Source: Corynebacterium maris DSM 45190
GTDB taxonomy: Bacteria; Actinomycetota; Actinomycetes; Mycobacteriales; Mycobacteriaceae
DNA length: 64,000 bases
Direction of reading: 5' to 3'
Assembly: GCF_000442645.1 (NCBI RefSeq)
Contig: NC_021915.1
Location: forward strand, 2,108,001-2,172,000
Below the pieces are notes generated by a model. The model saw only the letters and a list, made by a program, of their open reading frames with translations. It did no database searches and was not told where the DNA came from. Shown here in pieces: positions 17,964-26,290 of the stretch; position 1 is the stretch's first letter; the number at the start of each line of letters is the position of its first letter. The translations under genes and the position numbers were made by a program.

Positions 17964-18107
17964 TTACAGGATCAGGCTGATCAGCCAGGCGACGACGACG
18001 AGCGCCAGCAGCACCCACAGGGATTTCGTCACCAGCGACTGCGGGTACTTGCGCCGACGTTTCGGCAGATTGCTGTCCTGCTTGCGCAGTTCCTCCGGAT
18101 TGGCCAT
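17964..18107 (-). CDS. 47-residue single-span membrane protein
   Basis: A short frame beginning MANPEELRKQDSNL, with a basic stretch (KRRRKYPQSLVTK) and then one membrane segment of about 20 residues (SLWVLLALVVVAWLISLIL) that ends the protein. The start ATG lies 10 nt after the stop of the 58-residue gene, with which it forms the tail of the M3 peptidase unit. The basic-then-hydrophobic layout predicts the N-terminus in the cytosol. Function unknown. Confidence 0.6.
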   Translation of the reverse strand: MANPEELRKQDSNLPKRRRKYPQSLVTKSLWVLLALVVVAWLISLIL

Positions 18108-18117
18108 GGCGTCGAGT

Positions 18118-18294
18118 CTAGTCAACGTCCGGGTTGAACCACCGATTCAGGTAGAAGGCGGTGAGGTCGACGGCGCGCAGCAGCGCCCACCCCAGCACGC
18201 CGGCCAGCGGGACGAGGACGAGCAGGACCAGGGGCAGCTGCAGCCACAGGGGCATGGCCGTCAGCTGCTGGGCGATCGAGTCGAAGACGTTCAC
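18118..18294 (-). CDS. 58-residue membrane protein behind the M3 peptidase
   Basis: The GTG start directly follows the TAA of the peptidase gene (TAAGTG), so translation is probably coupled. The protein begins VNVFDSIAQQLTAMPLWLQL, has one long hydrophobic segment (LPLVLLVLVPLAGVLGWALL) and ends RAVDLTAFYLNRWFNPDVD. It is compact and protein-like, with third-position GC typical of the region. Function unknown. Confidence 0.6.
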   Translation of the reverse strand: MNVFDSIAQQLTAMPLWLQLPLVLLVLVPLAGVLGWALLRAVDLTAFYLNRWFNPDVD

Positions 18295-20310
18295 TTACAC
18301 GCCTGTGCCGGCCAGCCCGCGGCGGGCCAGCAGCGGCTGGACGTCTTTGTCGCGGCCGCGCAGGGCTGTGAAGGCCTCCTGGTAGTCGCGGGAGGCGCCC
18401 TTGGACAGGATCAGTGCGCGGAACCTCTCCCCGGCCGCACGGACGTCGTCTTGTTCGGTGAACCAGTCGAAGCCGTCGGCGTCTAAGGCCTCGGCCCACA
18501 GGTAGGAGTAGTAGCCGGCGGAGTAGCCGCCGGCGAAGATGTGGTTGAAGTAGGTGGTGGCGTAGCGCGGGGCGAGTTCGTCGACGCGCAGGCCGGCCTC
18601 GTCCAGGGCGCGGGACTCGAAGGCCTCGACGTCGGCGGCGGTGGTGTACTGCTCGGCTTCTTCCGGGGTCAGGGAGTGCCAGGCCAGGTCGATGATGGCG
18701 GCGGCGAGGTATTCGGCGGTGGCGAAGCCCTGGCCGAATTGGCGGGAGGCCTGCACCGCGGCCAACCAGTCGTCGGAGATGGTCTCGCCGGTGTCGACGT
18801 GGCGGGCGAAGTTGCGGACCACGGCGGGGTCAAACGCCCAGTTCTCGTTGATCTGGGAGGGAAATTCCACCCAGTCGCGCGGGACGCTGGTGCCGGAGAA
18901 GGAGGGGTAGCGCACATCGGAGAGCAGCCCGTGCAGGGCGTGGCCGAATTCGTGGAACAAGGTGGTGACTTCGTCGATGGACAGCAGCGGTTCGGAGCCG
19001 TCGGCGGGGCGGGTGATCGACATGACGTTGACCACGACGGGTCGCTCGCCCGTCAGGCGTGCCTGGCGGCGGAAGGTGGACATCCAGGCGCCGCCGCGCT
19101 TGGAGTCGCGGGCGAAGTAGTCGGTGAGCAGCAGGCCCACACCGGCGCCGTCGGCGTCGAGGACTTCCCACACGTCCACATCGTCGCGGTAGGCCCGCAG
19201 GTCGGGGCGCGGCTTGACGGTGACGCCGTAGAGGCGCTCGGCGGCGTAGAAGACGCCGTCGACGAGCACCTGGTTCAGGGGGAAGTACTGACGCAGCTGC
19301 GCTTCGTCGAGGGAGAGGTCGCGTTCCTGGCGGCGGGCCTGCCAGTAGGGCCAGTCGGCGCCGTCGAGGTCGTGGCCGCCGGCGAGTTCGCCGGCGAGCT
19401 TGCGTTCGGCCTCGGCGTTGGCGCTGGCGGCCGGGGCCAGATCGCGCAGCAGGGTGCGGGCGGCGTCGGCGGTGCCGGCGGTCTCCAATTCGATGACGTA
19501 GTCGGCGTGGGTGTCGTAGCCGAGCAGGCGGGCGCGTTCGGCGCGCAGGCGCACGGACTCCGTGGCCACGGCCACGTTGTCCTCGCGGCCGCGGGCACGC
19601 GAAGCCTCGAACAGCGCGCGGCGAGAGGCCGCGGACTTCAGCTCCGCCTGGGCGGACTGGGTGGTGGGCAGCTCGAGGGGCAGCACGTAGCCGCCGTCAT
19701 CATGGCGGGCGGCCTCGATGCGGGCCTCGGACAGCCCGGCCAGCTCGTCCGCGTCGTCAAAGCGCACGGCGAGTTTCTGGGTGTCGGCCAACAGGTTGCG
19801 GCCGAACTGCTCGGAGAGCACGCTCAGGCGCTGGTTCAGTTCGGTCAGGCGCGCCTTGCCGGCGTCGTCGAGTTCGGCGCCGCGGCGTCGAAAAGCACGC
19901 AGCAGGTGCTCGTGCAGGCGGCGGGATTCCTCGTCGCCCGGCGGGGTGACCGCCTGCAGCGCGCGGTAGAGCTCGGCGTTCTGGTAGATCGCGTCCGAGT
20001 GCGCGGAGAGCATCGGCACGATCTTTTCGGCGACGGCGTCGAAGCGCTCGTCGGCGTCGGTGCCCTGCAGGTTGAAGAACCAGGCGGTGGCCCGGTCGAG
20101 GGTCTCGCCGGAGGCTTCGAGCGCCTCCACGGTGTTCTGCCAGGTGGGTTCGTCCACCGCGCAGATCGCGGCGATCTCGGCGTCGTGTTCGGTAATGCCG
20201 CGTTCGACGGCGGGCACGACGTGGTCGAGTTCGACGGCCATAAAGTCCGGCAGGCCGTAGGGAAGCTGGGAAGAGGTCACAAGGGGGTTCACGTCAATCA
20301 CACCCGCCAT
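18295..20310 (-). CDS. dcp: M3-family zinc metallopeptidase (peptidyl-dipeptidase/oligopeptidase)
   Basis: A cytoplasmic thimet-oligopeptidase-like enzyme that degrades short peptides. The zinc motif HEFGH lies near residue 450 in TLFHEFGHALHGLLS, followed by the conserved GTSVPRDWVEFPSQINENW segment that gives the third ligand, and by the HIFAGGYSAGYYSYLWAE region with the substrate-binding Tyr residues; 671 residues, normal for the family. Whether it is Dcp (dipeptidyl release) or OpdA-like is not decided by these motifs. It is divergent from the carboxylesterase across about 20 bp. Confidence 0.88.
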   Translation of the reverse strand: MAGVIDVNPLVTSSQLPYGLPDFMAVELDHVVPAVERGITEHDAEIAAICAVDEPTWQNTVEALEASGETLDRATAWFFNLQGTDADERFDAVAEKIVPMLSAHSDAIYQNAELYRALQAVTPPGDEESRRLHEHLLRAFRRRGAELDDAGKARLTELNQRLSVLSEQFGRNLLADTQKLAVRFDDADELAGLSEARIEAARHDDGGYVLPLELPTTQSAQAELKSAASRRALFEASRARGREDNVAVATESVRLRAERARLLGYDTHADYVIELETAGTADAARTLLRDLAPAASANAEAERKLAGELAGGHDLDGADWPYWQARRQERDLSLDEAQLRQYFPLNQVLVDGVFYAAERLYGVTVKPRPDLRAYRDDVDVWEVLDADGAGVGLLLTDYFARDSKRGGAWMSTFRRQARLTGERPVVVNVMSITRPADGSEPLLSIDEVTTLFHEFGHALHGLLSDVRYPSFSGTSVPRDWVEFPSQINENWAFDPAVVRNFARHVDTGETISDDWLAAVQASRQFGQGFATAEYLAAAIIDLAWHSLTPEEAEQYTTAADVEAFESRALDEAGLRVDELAPRYATTYFNHIFAGGYSAGYYSYLWAEALDADGFDWFTEQDDVRAAGERFRALILSKGASRDYQEAFTALRGRDKDVQPLLARRGLAGTGV

Positions 20311-20320
20311 CCTAGTGGCC

Positions 20321-20326
20321 TATACT
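20321..20326 (+). promoter_or_regulatory. Leaderless -10 of the carboxylesterase gene
   Basis: TATACT lies six bases before the ATG at 20333, so transcription would start at or next to the start codon. No -35 at normal spacing is evident and no ribosome binding site is present. Confidence 0.5.
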
Positions 20327-20332
20327 TCCGGC

Positions 20333-21592
20333 ATGGCCGTCACAGTAGCAGCGCCCGCGGGCAGAATCACCGGAGTGACGGAAGATGACGTCACCCACTT
20401 TCACTCCATCCCGTACTCCCACATTCCCGGCGAGTACCTCGACGCCGAACCCGCCGCGGAGGGCGGGGACATCGACGCCACGGTCCCCCGCCCGGACGCG
20501 ATCGCCTTGTCGATCACCGTCCCCGCCGGCACCGCCGCCTCCGACGATCTTCCGGTCGTGGTCTACATCCACGGCGGGCGCTACGAAAAGGGCTCGCACA
20601 CCGACCCCCGCGCCGAGGGCAGCGCGAACGCCCGCGGCGGGGTCATCACCGTCCAGATCGGCTACCGCGTCATGCTCGCCGGGCTCGCCCGCTTCCACGA
20701 CGACGACCCCGCGCACTACCGCGCGGTCCACGACTGTCAGCTCGCCCTCGACTGGATCCAGCGCAACATAGAGTCCTTCGGCGGCGACGCCGGCAACGTG
20801 ACGGTGGTGGGCCAGTCCGCCGGCGCGACGACCGCGCTGTGGCTGTGCCGCAAGGACCACTACCGCGAGACGTTTCAGCGGGTGCTGGCGATGTCGCCGT
20901 GTTTCCCGCGCGTGCCGTACAAAAAGCGCAAGGGGCTGCTGCGCCAGTGCGTGAACACCCCGCTGACGCGCAAGCACCTGTCGCGGGCGAACCCGGCGCG
21001 CATCAAGCGCGGCTACGGAGTTTTCCGCCGGCTGATCTGGTCGGACATGGCGTTGGGCCCGCATCCGTTGGAGCCGAAGAAGATGGCGAGGGTGCCGATC
21101 GTGATCACCTCGACCCGAGATGAGTTCTACGATCTAGGCGAGCCGGCGGACAAGCGCGGCAGCGGCGCTTTCGCGGCGCGGATGCTCGCCCCGATCATGG
21201 GGGTGAAGGGGAATTTCCGTGACTGGTTGGCGGCGGCGAAGGAGATCGATCCGAACCGGTTGGCCGGGCGGTTGATCGGCGATTCCTGCAACCGTCGGTG
21301 GGTCAGCGAGGTCGCCGAGCGGGCCCCGGGCCCGGTGTGGATGGCGGAGTTCGTCGGTTCCCAGGAGGAGCCGGCCCGTCATTGCCGGGAGATCCGGCCG
21401 CTGTTCGGGGTCCACGACTCCCCGTTGAACGACTGGTTGGTCGGCTACGCGCATACCGGGGAGCCCGGGTGGGAGCCGTATAAGCAGGGACAGGTGGCGC
21501 GTCGTTTTTCGCTTATCGACGGCTCCTTCGACCACGTGGTCGACCCGTTGGGTTACGTGCGGGAGGCCTTCAACCCGACGCGCAGGCGCTGA
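20333..21592 (+). CDS. Type-B carboxylesterase
   Basis: An alpha/beta-hydrolase esterase. The oxyanion-hole segment VVVYIHGGRYEKGSH and the nucleophile elbow GQSAGA (Ser near residue 161, within FGGDAGNVTVVGQSAGATTA) are canonical for the carboxylesterase/cholinesterase family; 419 residues, with no signal peptide, so it is probably cytosolic. The ATG at 20333 is chosen over the GTG at 20315 because a -10 hexamer lies between them. The last 40 bp overlap the convergent idi gene. Substrate unknown. Confidence 0.85.
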   Translation: MAVTVAAPAGRITGVTEDDVTHFHSIPYSHIPGEYLDAEPAAEGGDIDATVPRPDAIALSITVPAGTAASDDLPVVVYIHGGRYEKGSHTDPRAEGSANARGGVITVQIGYRVMLAGLARFHDDDPAHYRAVHDCQLALDWIQRNIESFGGDAGNVTVVGQSAGATTALWLCRKDHYRETFQRVLAMSPCFPRVPYKKRKGLLRQCVNTPLTRKHLSRANPARIKRGYGVFRRLIWSDMALGPHPLEPKKMARVPIVITSTRDEFYDLGEPADKRGSGAFAARMLAPIMGVKGNFRDWLAAAKEIDPNRLAGRLIGDSCNRRWVSEVAERAPGPVWMAEFVGSQEEPARHCREIRPLFGVHDSPLNDWLVGYAHTGEPGWEPYKQGQVARRFSLIDGSFDHVVDPLGYVREAFNPTRRR

Positions 21593-22107
21593 TCCGCGAG
21601 CTCTTCCACCAGCCAGGGCGAAAAGGCGAAGGGGGCGGCGTCCACGGCGGCGCACAGCTGCTCGACCGTCAGCCAGTCATGCGAGTCGATCTCGTCGGGG
21701 TTGGGGGTGAAGGTGGCGCCGTCGGCGAGGGTGACGATGAACACCGGGCAGATTTCGTTTTCGACGACGCCGGAGGAATCCGTGGCCCGGTACTGAAAGT
21801 CCGGCAGCACCGGCTGGACCTCGCCGAGGTCGGCGGGGTCGATGCCGACTTCTTCCGCCGCGCGGCGGCGCACGGCGTCTTCGTTGGATTCGCCCGGGCC
21901 GGGGTGTCCGCAGAAGCTGTTGGTCCACACACCCGGCCAGGTTTTCTTGCTCAGGGCGCGGCGGGTCATGAGCAGGCGGCCGTCGGCGCCCAGCAGGTAG
22001 GCGGAGAAGGCGAAATGCAGCGGGGTGTCGGCAGTGTGCACGTCCGCCTTGGGGGCCGTGCCCGCGGGGCGGCCCTGGCTGTCTGCGAGCACAACGAGTT
22101 CAGTCAT
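21553..22107 (-). CDS. idi: Isopentenyl-diphosphate delta-isomerase, type I
   Basis: A Nudix-fold enzyme that interconverts IPP and DMAPP for polyprenol, menaquinone and carotenoid synthesis. The active-site Cys motif WTNSFCGHPGPGES and the Glu motif ENEICPVF are both present, with the metal-binding Nudix region RRRAAEEVGID between them; 184 residues from the ATG at 22107, which has GGTGGAGG just upstream. An alternative GTG lies three codons earlier. Confidence 0.93.
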   Translation of the reverse strand: MTELVVLADSQGRPAGTAPKADVHTADTPLHFAFSAYLLGADGRLLMTRRALSKKTWPGVWTNSFCGHPGPGESNEDAVRRRAAEEVGIDPADLGEVQPVLPDFQYRATDSSGVVENEICPVFIVTLADGATFTPNPDEIDSHDWLTVEQLCAAVDAAPFAFSPWLVEELADQRLRVGLKASRT

Positions 22108-22135
22108 GGCCTCCACCCTAGCCGTAGCGCCGTCG

Positions 22136-22672
22136 TCAGTTGACCAGGTTGCCTTCGTAGATGATGTTGCCGATCTCGAATTCCGCGTCGTAGAGGCTGC
22201 TGCGGGAGACGTCGTAGGTGAAGCGCAGGTTGGTGGTCGCCCCGGTGCCCAACGGCAGGTCGAGCGGGACCTGCGCCGGCGGGGAGCCTTCGGGCACGGT
22301 GGTCTCCAACAGGCTGGCGGTGGTGGAGCCGGTGCCGTCGTCGTAACGCAGCTCCGGCTCGCCCAGGGCCTCCGGGGGCAGGGCCTCGTCGTTGAGGTTG
22401 GTCACCGCGACGGTGACGGCGGTGCCGCCGTAGGGCCCCCAGGAGGTGCCCTGGAAGTGGTATTCCACGTTCAGTCCTTCGTCGAGGACGGGTTGGGCGA
22501 ACTCGCTGGAGTCCACGGTGCGCGTGTTCACGTCCTGGGCCTCGAAGTCGGCGCCGGGTTCCACCGGTTCGTTGACCTCCAGCGACTCCCCCGGGCCGGT
22601 CTCTTCGTCGGGACTTGAGCAGCCGGCCAGAACAAGACCAGCGGTGAGCACGACGGCCAGGGCAAACCTCAC
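22136..22672 (-). CDS. Secreted lipoprotein, DUF4352-like
   Basis: The GTG start at 22672 (AAGGAAGG upstream) yields a 178-residue protein with a short signal peptide and the lipobox VLAGC, so it should be lipid-anchored outside the membrane. After a Pro/Glu-rich linker comes a beta-rich domain (NVEYHFQGTSWGPYGGTAVT through LRFTYDVSRSSLYDAEFEIG) resembling DUF4352/immunoglobulin-like lipoproteins. It is divergent from the ABC exporter and shares a 145-bp control region with it. Function unknown. Confidence 0.75.
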   Translation of the reverse strand: MRFALAVVLTAGLVLAGCSSPDEETGPGESLEVNEPVEPGADFEAQDVNTRTVDSSEFAQPVLDEGLNVEYHFQGTSWGPYGGTAVTVAVTNLNDEALPPEALGEPELRYDDGTGSTTASLLETTVPEGSPPAQVPLDLPLGTGATTNLRFTYDVSRSSLYDAEFEIGNIIYEGNLVN

Positions 22673-22702
22673 GGGCGGACCTTCCTTCTCATCGTCGTCG
22701 AT

Positions 22703-22734
22703 CGCGGATAAAACGGTGACCGTCAGTTTATCCG
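22703..22734. promoter_or_regulatory. Nested inverted repeat in a divergent promoter region
   Basis: GCGGATAAA (22703-22711) and TTTATCCGC (22726-22734) form a perfect 9-bp inverted repeat; the spacer holds a second small dyad, ACGGTGACCGT. The position, 31 bp from the lipoprotein start and about 84 bp from the exporter start, fits a shared operator. No known corynebacterial consensus comes to mind. Confidence 0.5.
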
Positions 22735-22817
22735 CCCGCGGCCTGAGGCGGTGCATGGGCGTTGTTGCTAGCATCAGCTATTCATCATCGAGTCCCGTTT
22801 TAGGAGCGCATCACCCC

Positions 22818-24686
22818 GTGCAGTCCCTCGCCCGGATCCTCCGCAACGCCTCCGCGCTGTGGCCTTTTTACCTCCTCATCTTCCTCTGTGCGTCGCTGGT
22901 CGCCGGCTTCGGCCTGGTGTCCCCGTTCCTCCTGCGAGAGGCCACCGACACGATCGTGGCGTCGCTCAGCGGCGACGTGACCGCCGGCGACGTCGCCGGC
23001 ACGATCGTCTGGCTCGCCCTGGGGCTGTTCGCCGCGGATCTGGCCAACACGGTCTCCACCAACGTCGGCGGCTACTACGGCGACGTGATGGGCGCGCGGC
23101 TGCGACAGATCCTGTCCACGCGCTACTACGCCAAGCTGCTGGCGCTGCCGCAGAAATACTTCGACAACCAGGTCACCGGCACCGTCATCGCCCGCCTGGA
23201 CCGCTCGATCACCTCGATCACGCAGTTTCTGCAGTCCGCGGCGAACAACTTCCTGCCGATGATCATCCAGGTGGTCGCGATCCTGGTGATCACCACGTTC
23301 TACTACTGGCCGCTGACTCTCTTGCTGGCCGCCCTTTTCCCGATCTACATGTGGCTGACGGCGTTGACCTCCAAGCGGTGGCAGCGACTGGAAGGCGCGA
23401 AGAACGAGCAAGTGGACCTGGCCAACGGACGTTTCTCCGAGACGGTCAGCCAAGTCAAGGTGGTCAAGTCCTTCACCGCCGAGATCCGGGAGCTGGGCGA
23501 CTTCGGGCGTCGTTACGGCAAGACCGTCGACATCACCCGCCCGCAGTCTTCCTGGTGGCACCGGATGGACACCGCCCGCGGCAGCGCCTTAAACGTCATT
23601 TTTCTGGCGATCTACCTGGTGCTGTTCTTCCAGACCCTCAACGGCAATTTCACGCTCGGCGACATGGTGATGCTGCTGACGCTGGTGAACATGGCCAAAC
23701 AGCCGGTGCAGATGATGAGCTTCATCGTCGACGCCGCCCAGCGCGCCATCGCCGGGTCGAAGGACTACTTCAAGGTCATGGCCGAGGAGCTCGAACCGAC
23801 CGCCAACGCCCAGCTCGTCGAAGCGACGCAGGCTTCCGACGTGCCGGCGCTGCAGGACGTCGCCGTCGCCCCACTGCGCCCCAGCCCGCACACCCCGGTC
23901 ATCGAGCTCGACGGGGTGACCTTCGCCTACGAAGTCGGCGAACCCGTCCTCAGCGACGTGTCCTTCACCGCCCGGGAAGGCCAGAAGATCGCCCTGGTCG
24001 GCGAGTCGGGCGGCGGCAAATCCACCATCGTGAACCTGCTGCTCGGGCTATACCGGCTCAACTCCGGCTCCATGTCCGTGTGCGGGCACGACGTGCGCGA
24101 CCTGACCTCCGAACAGCTGCGCGCCTCCGTCGGCGTGGTCTTCCAGGAACCGAACCTGTTCTCCGGCACGATCCGCGACAACATCGCCTACGGCAAGCCC
24201 GACGCCACCGACGAGGAAGTCGTGGCCGTGGCCAAGCGCGCCAACGCGCACGACTTCATCATGGAATTCGCCGACGGCTACGACACCGTCATCGGCGAAC
24301 GCGGCCTGCGCCTGTCCGGCGGGCAGAAACAGCGCGTCTCCGTGGCGCGCGCCATGCTCAAGGACGCCCCGGTCCTGGTGCTCGACGAGGCCACCAGCGC
24401 CCTGGACAACCGCTCCGAACGCGCCGTGCAGGCCGGCCTGGACGAGCTGATGAAAGACCGCACCACCTTGATCATCGCCCACCGCTTGTCGACGATCGCC
24501 GACGTGGACACCATCATCACCCTGGACAGCGGCCGCGTCGACGAGATCGGCTCCCCCGACGAGCTCGCCGGCTCCGGGGGCATCTACTCGCAGCTGCTGC
24601 AACTGACCGCCTCCACCTCGGCCGCCGACCGGGAACGGCTGAAGAAGTTCGGCTTCACCGCAGACGCGACCGACGAAGATGAGTAA
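22818..24686 (+). CDS. ABC exporter, fused membrane and ATPase domains
   Basis: An MsbA/LmrA-type half-transporter of 622 residues: six membrane segments in the first 320 residues, then an ATPase with Walker A GESGGGKST (about 394), signature LSGGQKQR, Walker B VLVLDEATSALD and H-loop IAHRLST. It should work as a homodimer; substrate unknown. The GTG at 22818 has TAGGAG 11 nt upstream. An ATG 64 bp earlier is in frame but would add a poorly conserved-looking tail. A hexamer TAGCAT (22769-22774) could be the -10. Confidence 0.88.
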   Translation: MQSLARILRNASALWPFYLLIFLCASLVAGFGLVSPFLLREATDTIVASLSGDVTAGDVAGTIVWLALGLFAADLANTVSTNVGGYYGDVMGARLRQILSTRYYAKLLALPQKYFDNQVTGTVIARLDRSITSITQFLQSAANNFLPMIIQVVAILVITTFYYWPLTLLLAALFPIYMWLTALTSKRWQRLEGAKNEQVDLANGRFSETVSQVKVVKSFTAEIRELGDFGRRYGKTVDITRPQSSWWHRMDTARGSALNVIFLAIYLVLFFQTLNGNFTLGDMVMLLTLVNMAKQPVQMMSFIVDAAQRAIAGSKDYFKVMAEELEPTANAQLVEATQASDVPALQDVAVAPLRPSPHTPVIELDGVTFAYEVGEPVLSDVSFTAREGQKIALVGESGGGKSTIVNLLLGLYRLNSGSMSVCGHDVRDLTSEQLRASVGVVFQEPNLFSGTIRDNIAYGKPDATDEEVVAVAKRANAHDFIMEFADGYDTVIGERGLRLSGGQKQRVSVARAMLKDAPVLVLDEATSALDNRSERAVQAGLDELMKDRTTLIIAHRLSTIADVDTIITLDSGRVDEIGSPDELAGSGGIYSQLLQLTASTSAADRERLKKFGFTADATDEDE

Positions 24687-24700
24687 CCCGGCGGGATAAG

Positions 24701-24706
24701 TACGCT
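24701..24706 (+). promoter_or_regulatory. Leaderless -10 of aecD
   Basis: TACGCT seven bases before the aecD ATG. The same hexamer with the same spacing precedes treS. No ribosome binding site is visible before the ATG. Confidence 0.45.
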
Positions 24707-24713
24707 GGCGGGT

Positions 24714-25850
24714 ATGAAATTTCCCAGCCTCGCCGACCTGAAAGCCCGCAACACCCGCAAGTGGACCGTCTACCCCGACGACGTCCTGCCGCTGTTCGTG
24801 GCCGAAAGCGACTTCCCCACCGACCCGGCGGTCAAAAACACCGTCCGCCGTGCCGTCGAGAACGAGTCCTTCGGCTACACCCCCGCCACCAGCGACCTGC
24901 CGGAAGCGCTCTCCGACTTCTACGCGCAGCGCTTCGGCTGGCGCCCGGACCCGGCGAAAGTCTTCCCCGTCGCCGACGTCGTGCGCGGCATGCTGCTGGG
25001 CATCCAGTACTTCACCCGCCCCGACTCCCCCGTCGTCGTGCCCGTGCCCACCTACCCGCCGTTCCTCGAGCTACCGGAGACCGCGGGACGGGAGCGCATC
25101 GACGTCCGCGCCGCCGGCGGCCTCGACCTCGCCGAAATCGAAGAGGCCTTCCGCGCCGGCGCCGGCTCCCTGCTGCTCGCCGCCCCGAACAACCCGCTCG
25201 GCTACACCCTCAGCGCCGAGCTGCTCACCGACCTAATCGACTTGGCCGACCAGTACGACGCCCGCCTGCTGGTCGATGAAATCCACGCCGCCATCGTCTT
25301 CGACGGCACCCACGTCCCCGCCGCCTCCCTCGGCGAGAAGGCCGAGAAGGTCTGCGTCACCGTCACCGCCACCTCCAAGGCGTGGAACATCGCCGGCCTG
25401 AAGTGCGCGCAGATGATCTTCTCCAACGACGAGGACGTGCGCACCTGGCGCGGCCTGACCGGCGTGGCCAAGGACGGCGTCGGCACGCTCGGAATCTGGG
25501 CCGCCGCCACCTGCTACCGCGACGGCGGGCCGCAGCTGGACAAGCAAATCGATTACCTGCGCTCCACCCGCGACTGGGTCGCCGACGAACTCGAGGAAAA
25601 CGTCCCCGGCATCAAGGTCACCCGCCCGGAGGCCACCTACCTGATGTGGATCGATTTTTCCGGCACCGCGATCGGGCACCTGGAAAAGCCCGCCTCGTGG
25701 CTGGTCAAGAACGCGAAGGTCGCCCTCAATGAGGGCGTCACCTTCGGCCCCGGGGGCGCCCACCACGCCCGGCTGAACTTCGCGACGTCCCCGGAAATAC
25801 TCGCGGAAGCCATCAGCCGCATCGCCGACGCCATCGCAAAAGCGGAATAA
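24714..25850 (+). CDS. aecD: Cystathionine beta-lyase, MalY/PatB type
   Basis: A PLP-dependent C-S lyase that cleaves cystathionine to homocysteine, pyruvate and ammonia; the C. glutamicum enzyme AecD also cleaves S-aminoethylcysteine. The 378 residues follow the MalY fold, with FGYTPATSDLPEALSDFY near the N-terminus, APNNPLG, LLVDEIHAAIVFDG and the Schiff-base lysine in TATSKAWNIAGLKCA. In C. glutamicum aecD is followed at once by brnQ. Here brnQ is found 6 kb away, behind an intervening block. Confidence 0.9.
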   Translation: MKFPSLADLKARNTRKWTVYPDDVLPLFVAESDFPTDPAVKNTVRRAVENESFGYTPATSDLPEALSDFYAQRFGWRPDPAKVFPVADVVRGMLLGIQYFTRPDSPVVVPVPTYPPFLELPETAGRERIDVRAAGGLDLAEIEEAFRAGAGSLLLAAPNNPLGYTLSAELLTDLIDLADQYDARLLVDEIHAAIVFDGTHVPAASLGEKAEKVCVTVTATSKAWNIAGLKCAQMIFSNDEDVRTWRGLTGVAKDGVGTLGIWAAATCYRDGGPQLDKQIDYLRSTRDWVADELEENVPGIKVTRPEATYLMWIDFSGTAIGHLEKPASWLVKNAKVALNEGVTFGPGGAHHARLNFATSPEILAEAISRIADAIAKAE

Positions 25851-25856
25851 GCTGCC

Positions 25857-25900
25857 ACTTCCCTGCCTGCTCCCTGGGAGTAGCCCAATTCCCGGGAAGT
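25857..25900. terminator. Hairpin after aecD
   Basis: ACTTCCC (25857-25863) pairs with GGGAAGT (25894-25900), with an inner CTCCC/GGGAG hairpin. It starts 7 nt past the aecD stop. There is no T-run, so function as a terminator is only likely. Confidence 0.45.
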
Positions 25901-26044
25901 CACCGAGCAAGTGCGCACAACTCATTGAGCAATGACGCTGCGACAGAACCCGCCCGGTAAGGCATATTTATTTCTGCGAGGCTGAAGAGCTTCGCCGGCC
26001 GCACCACCGGGGCCGTTTCGGGGGATGGATTCGGGGGAGTCCAC

Positions 26045-26086
26045 AACACCCGGGTAGGGCGCATATCCGCGCCACACCCGGGTGTT
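26045..26086 (+). terminator. Strong stem-loop followed by T-rich sequence
   Basis: AACACCCGGGT (26045-26055) pairs perfectly with ACCCGGGTGTT (26076-26086), and inside it GGCGC pairs with GCGCC. TTGCTCTCTT follows. This looks like an intrinsic terminator on the plus strand, nearly 200 bp after aecD. Confidence 0.65.
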
Positions 26087-26120
26087 TTGCTCTCTTCAGT
26101 GCGGTGCATCCCAGTGCCTC

Positions 26121-26140
26121 CACTATGCGCGCGCATAGTG
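26121..26140. repeat. Palindrome copy 1, perfect 20 bp
   Basis: CACTATGCGCGCGCATAGTG is identical to its reverse complement. It shares the 16-bp core CTATGCGCGCGCATAG with the copies at 26189, 26291 and 42615. Confidence 0.9.
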
Positions 26141-26188
26141 CGCCGGGCCTTGTTTATGCCAAGAGAAAATCCTTCTACCTGCAGTGAC

Positions 26189-26210
26189 TTACTATGCGCG
26201 CGCATAGTAA
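26189..26210. repeat. Palindrome copy 2, perfect 22 bp
   Basis: The dyad extends from TTACTATGCGC to GCGCATAGTAA. The core is the same as copy 1 but the flanks differ (TT/AA instead of C/G), and they still match each other, which suggests selection on symmetry. Confidence 0.9.
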
Positions 26211-26290
26211 AACTCCTCCCGCTGGCCCGGGAACCATTCCGGCGGCAGTCCAGTCTAAGTACATGGGTGCGTTCCACCCCGTGAAAGCCA

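Noticed and set aside
26121..26140. The palindrome as an AmtR operator (CTAT-N6-ATAG)
   Set aside because: The half-sites CTAT and ATAG agree but the spacer is eight, not six, and is a fixed GCGCGCGC. The neighbours are not nitrogen genes.
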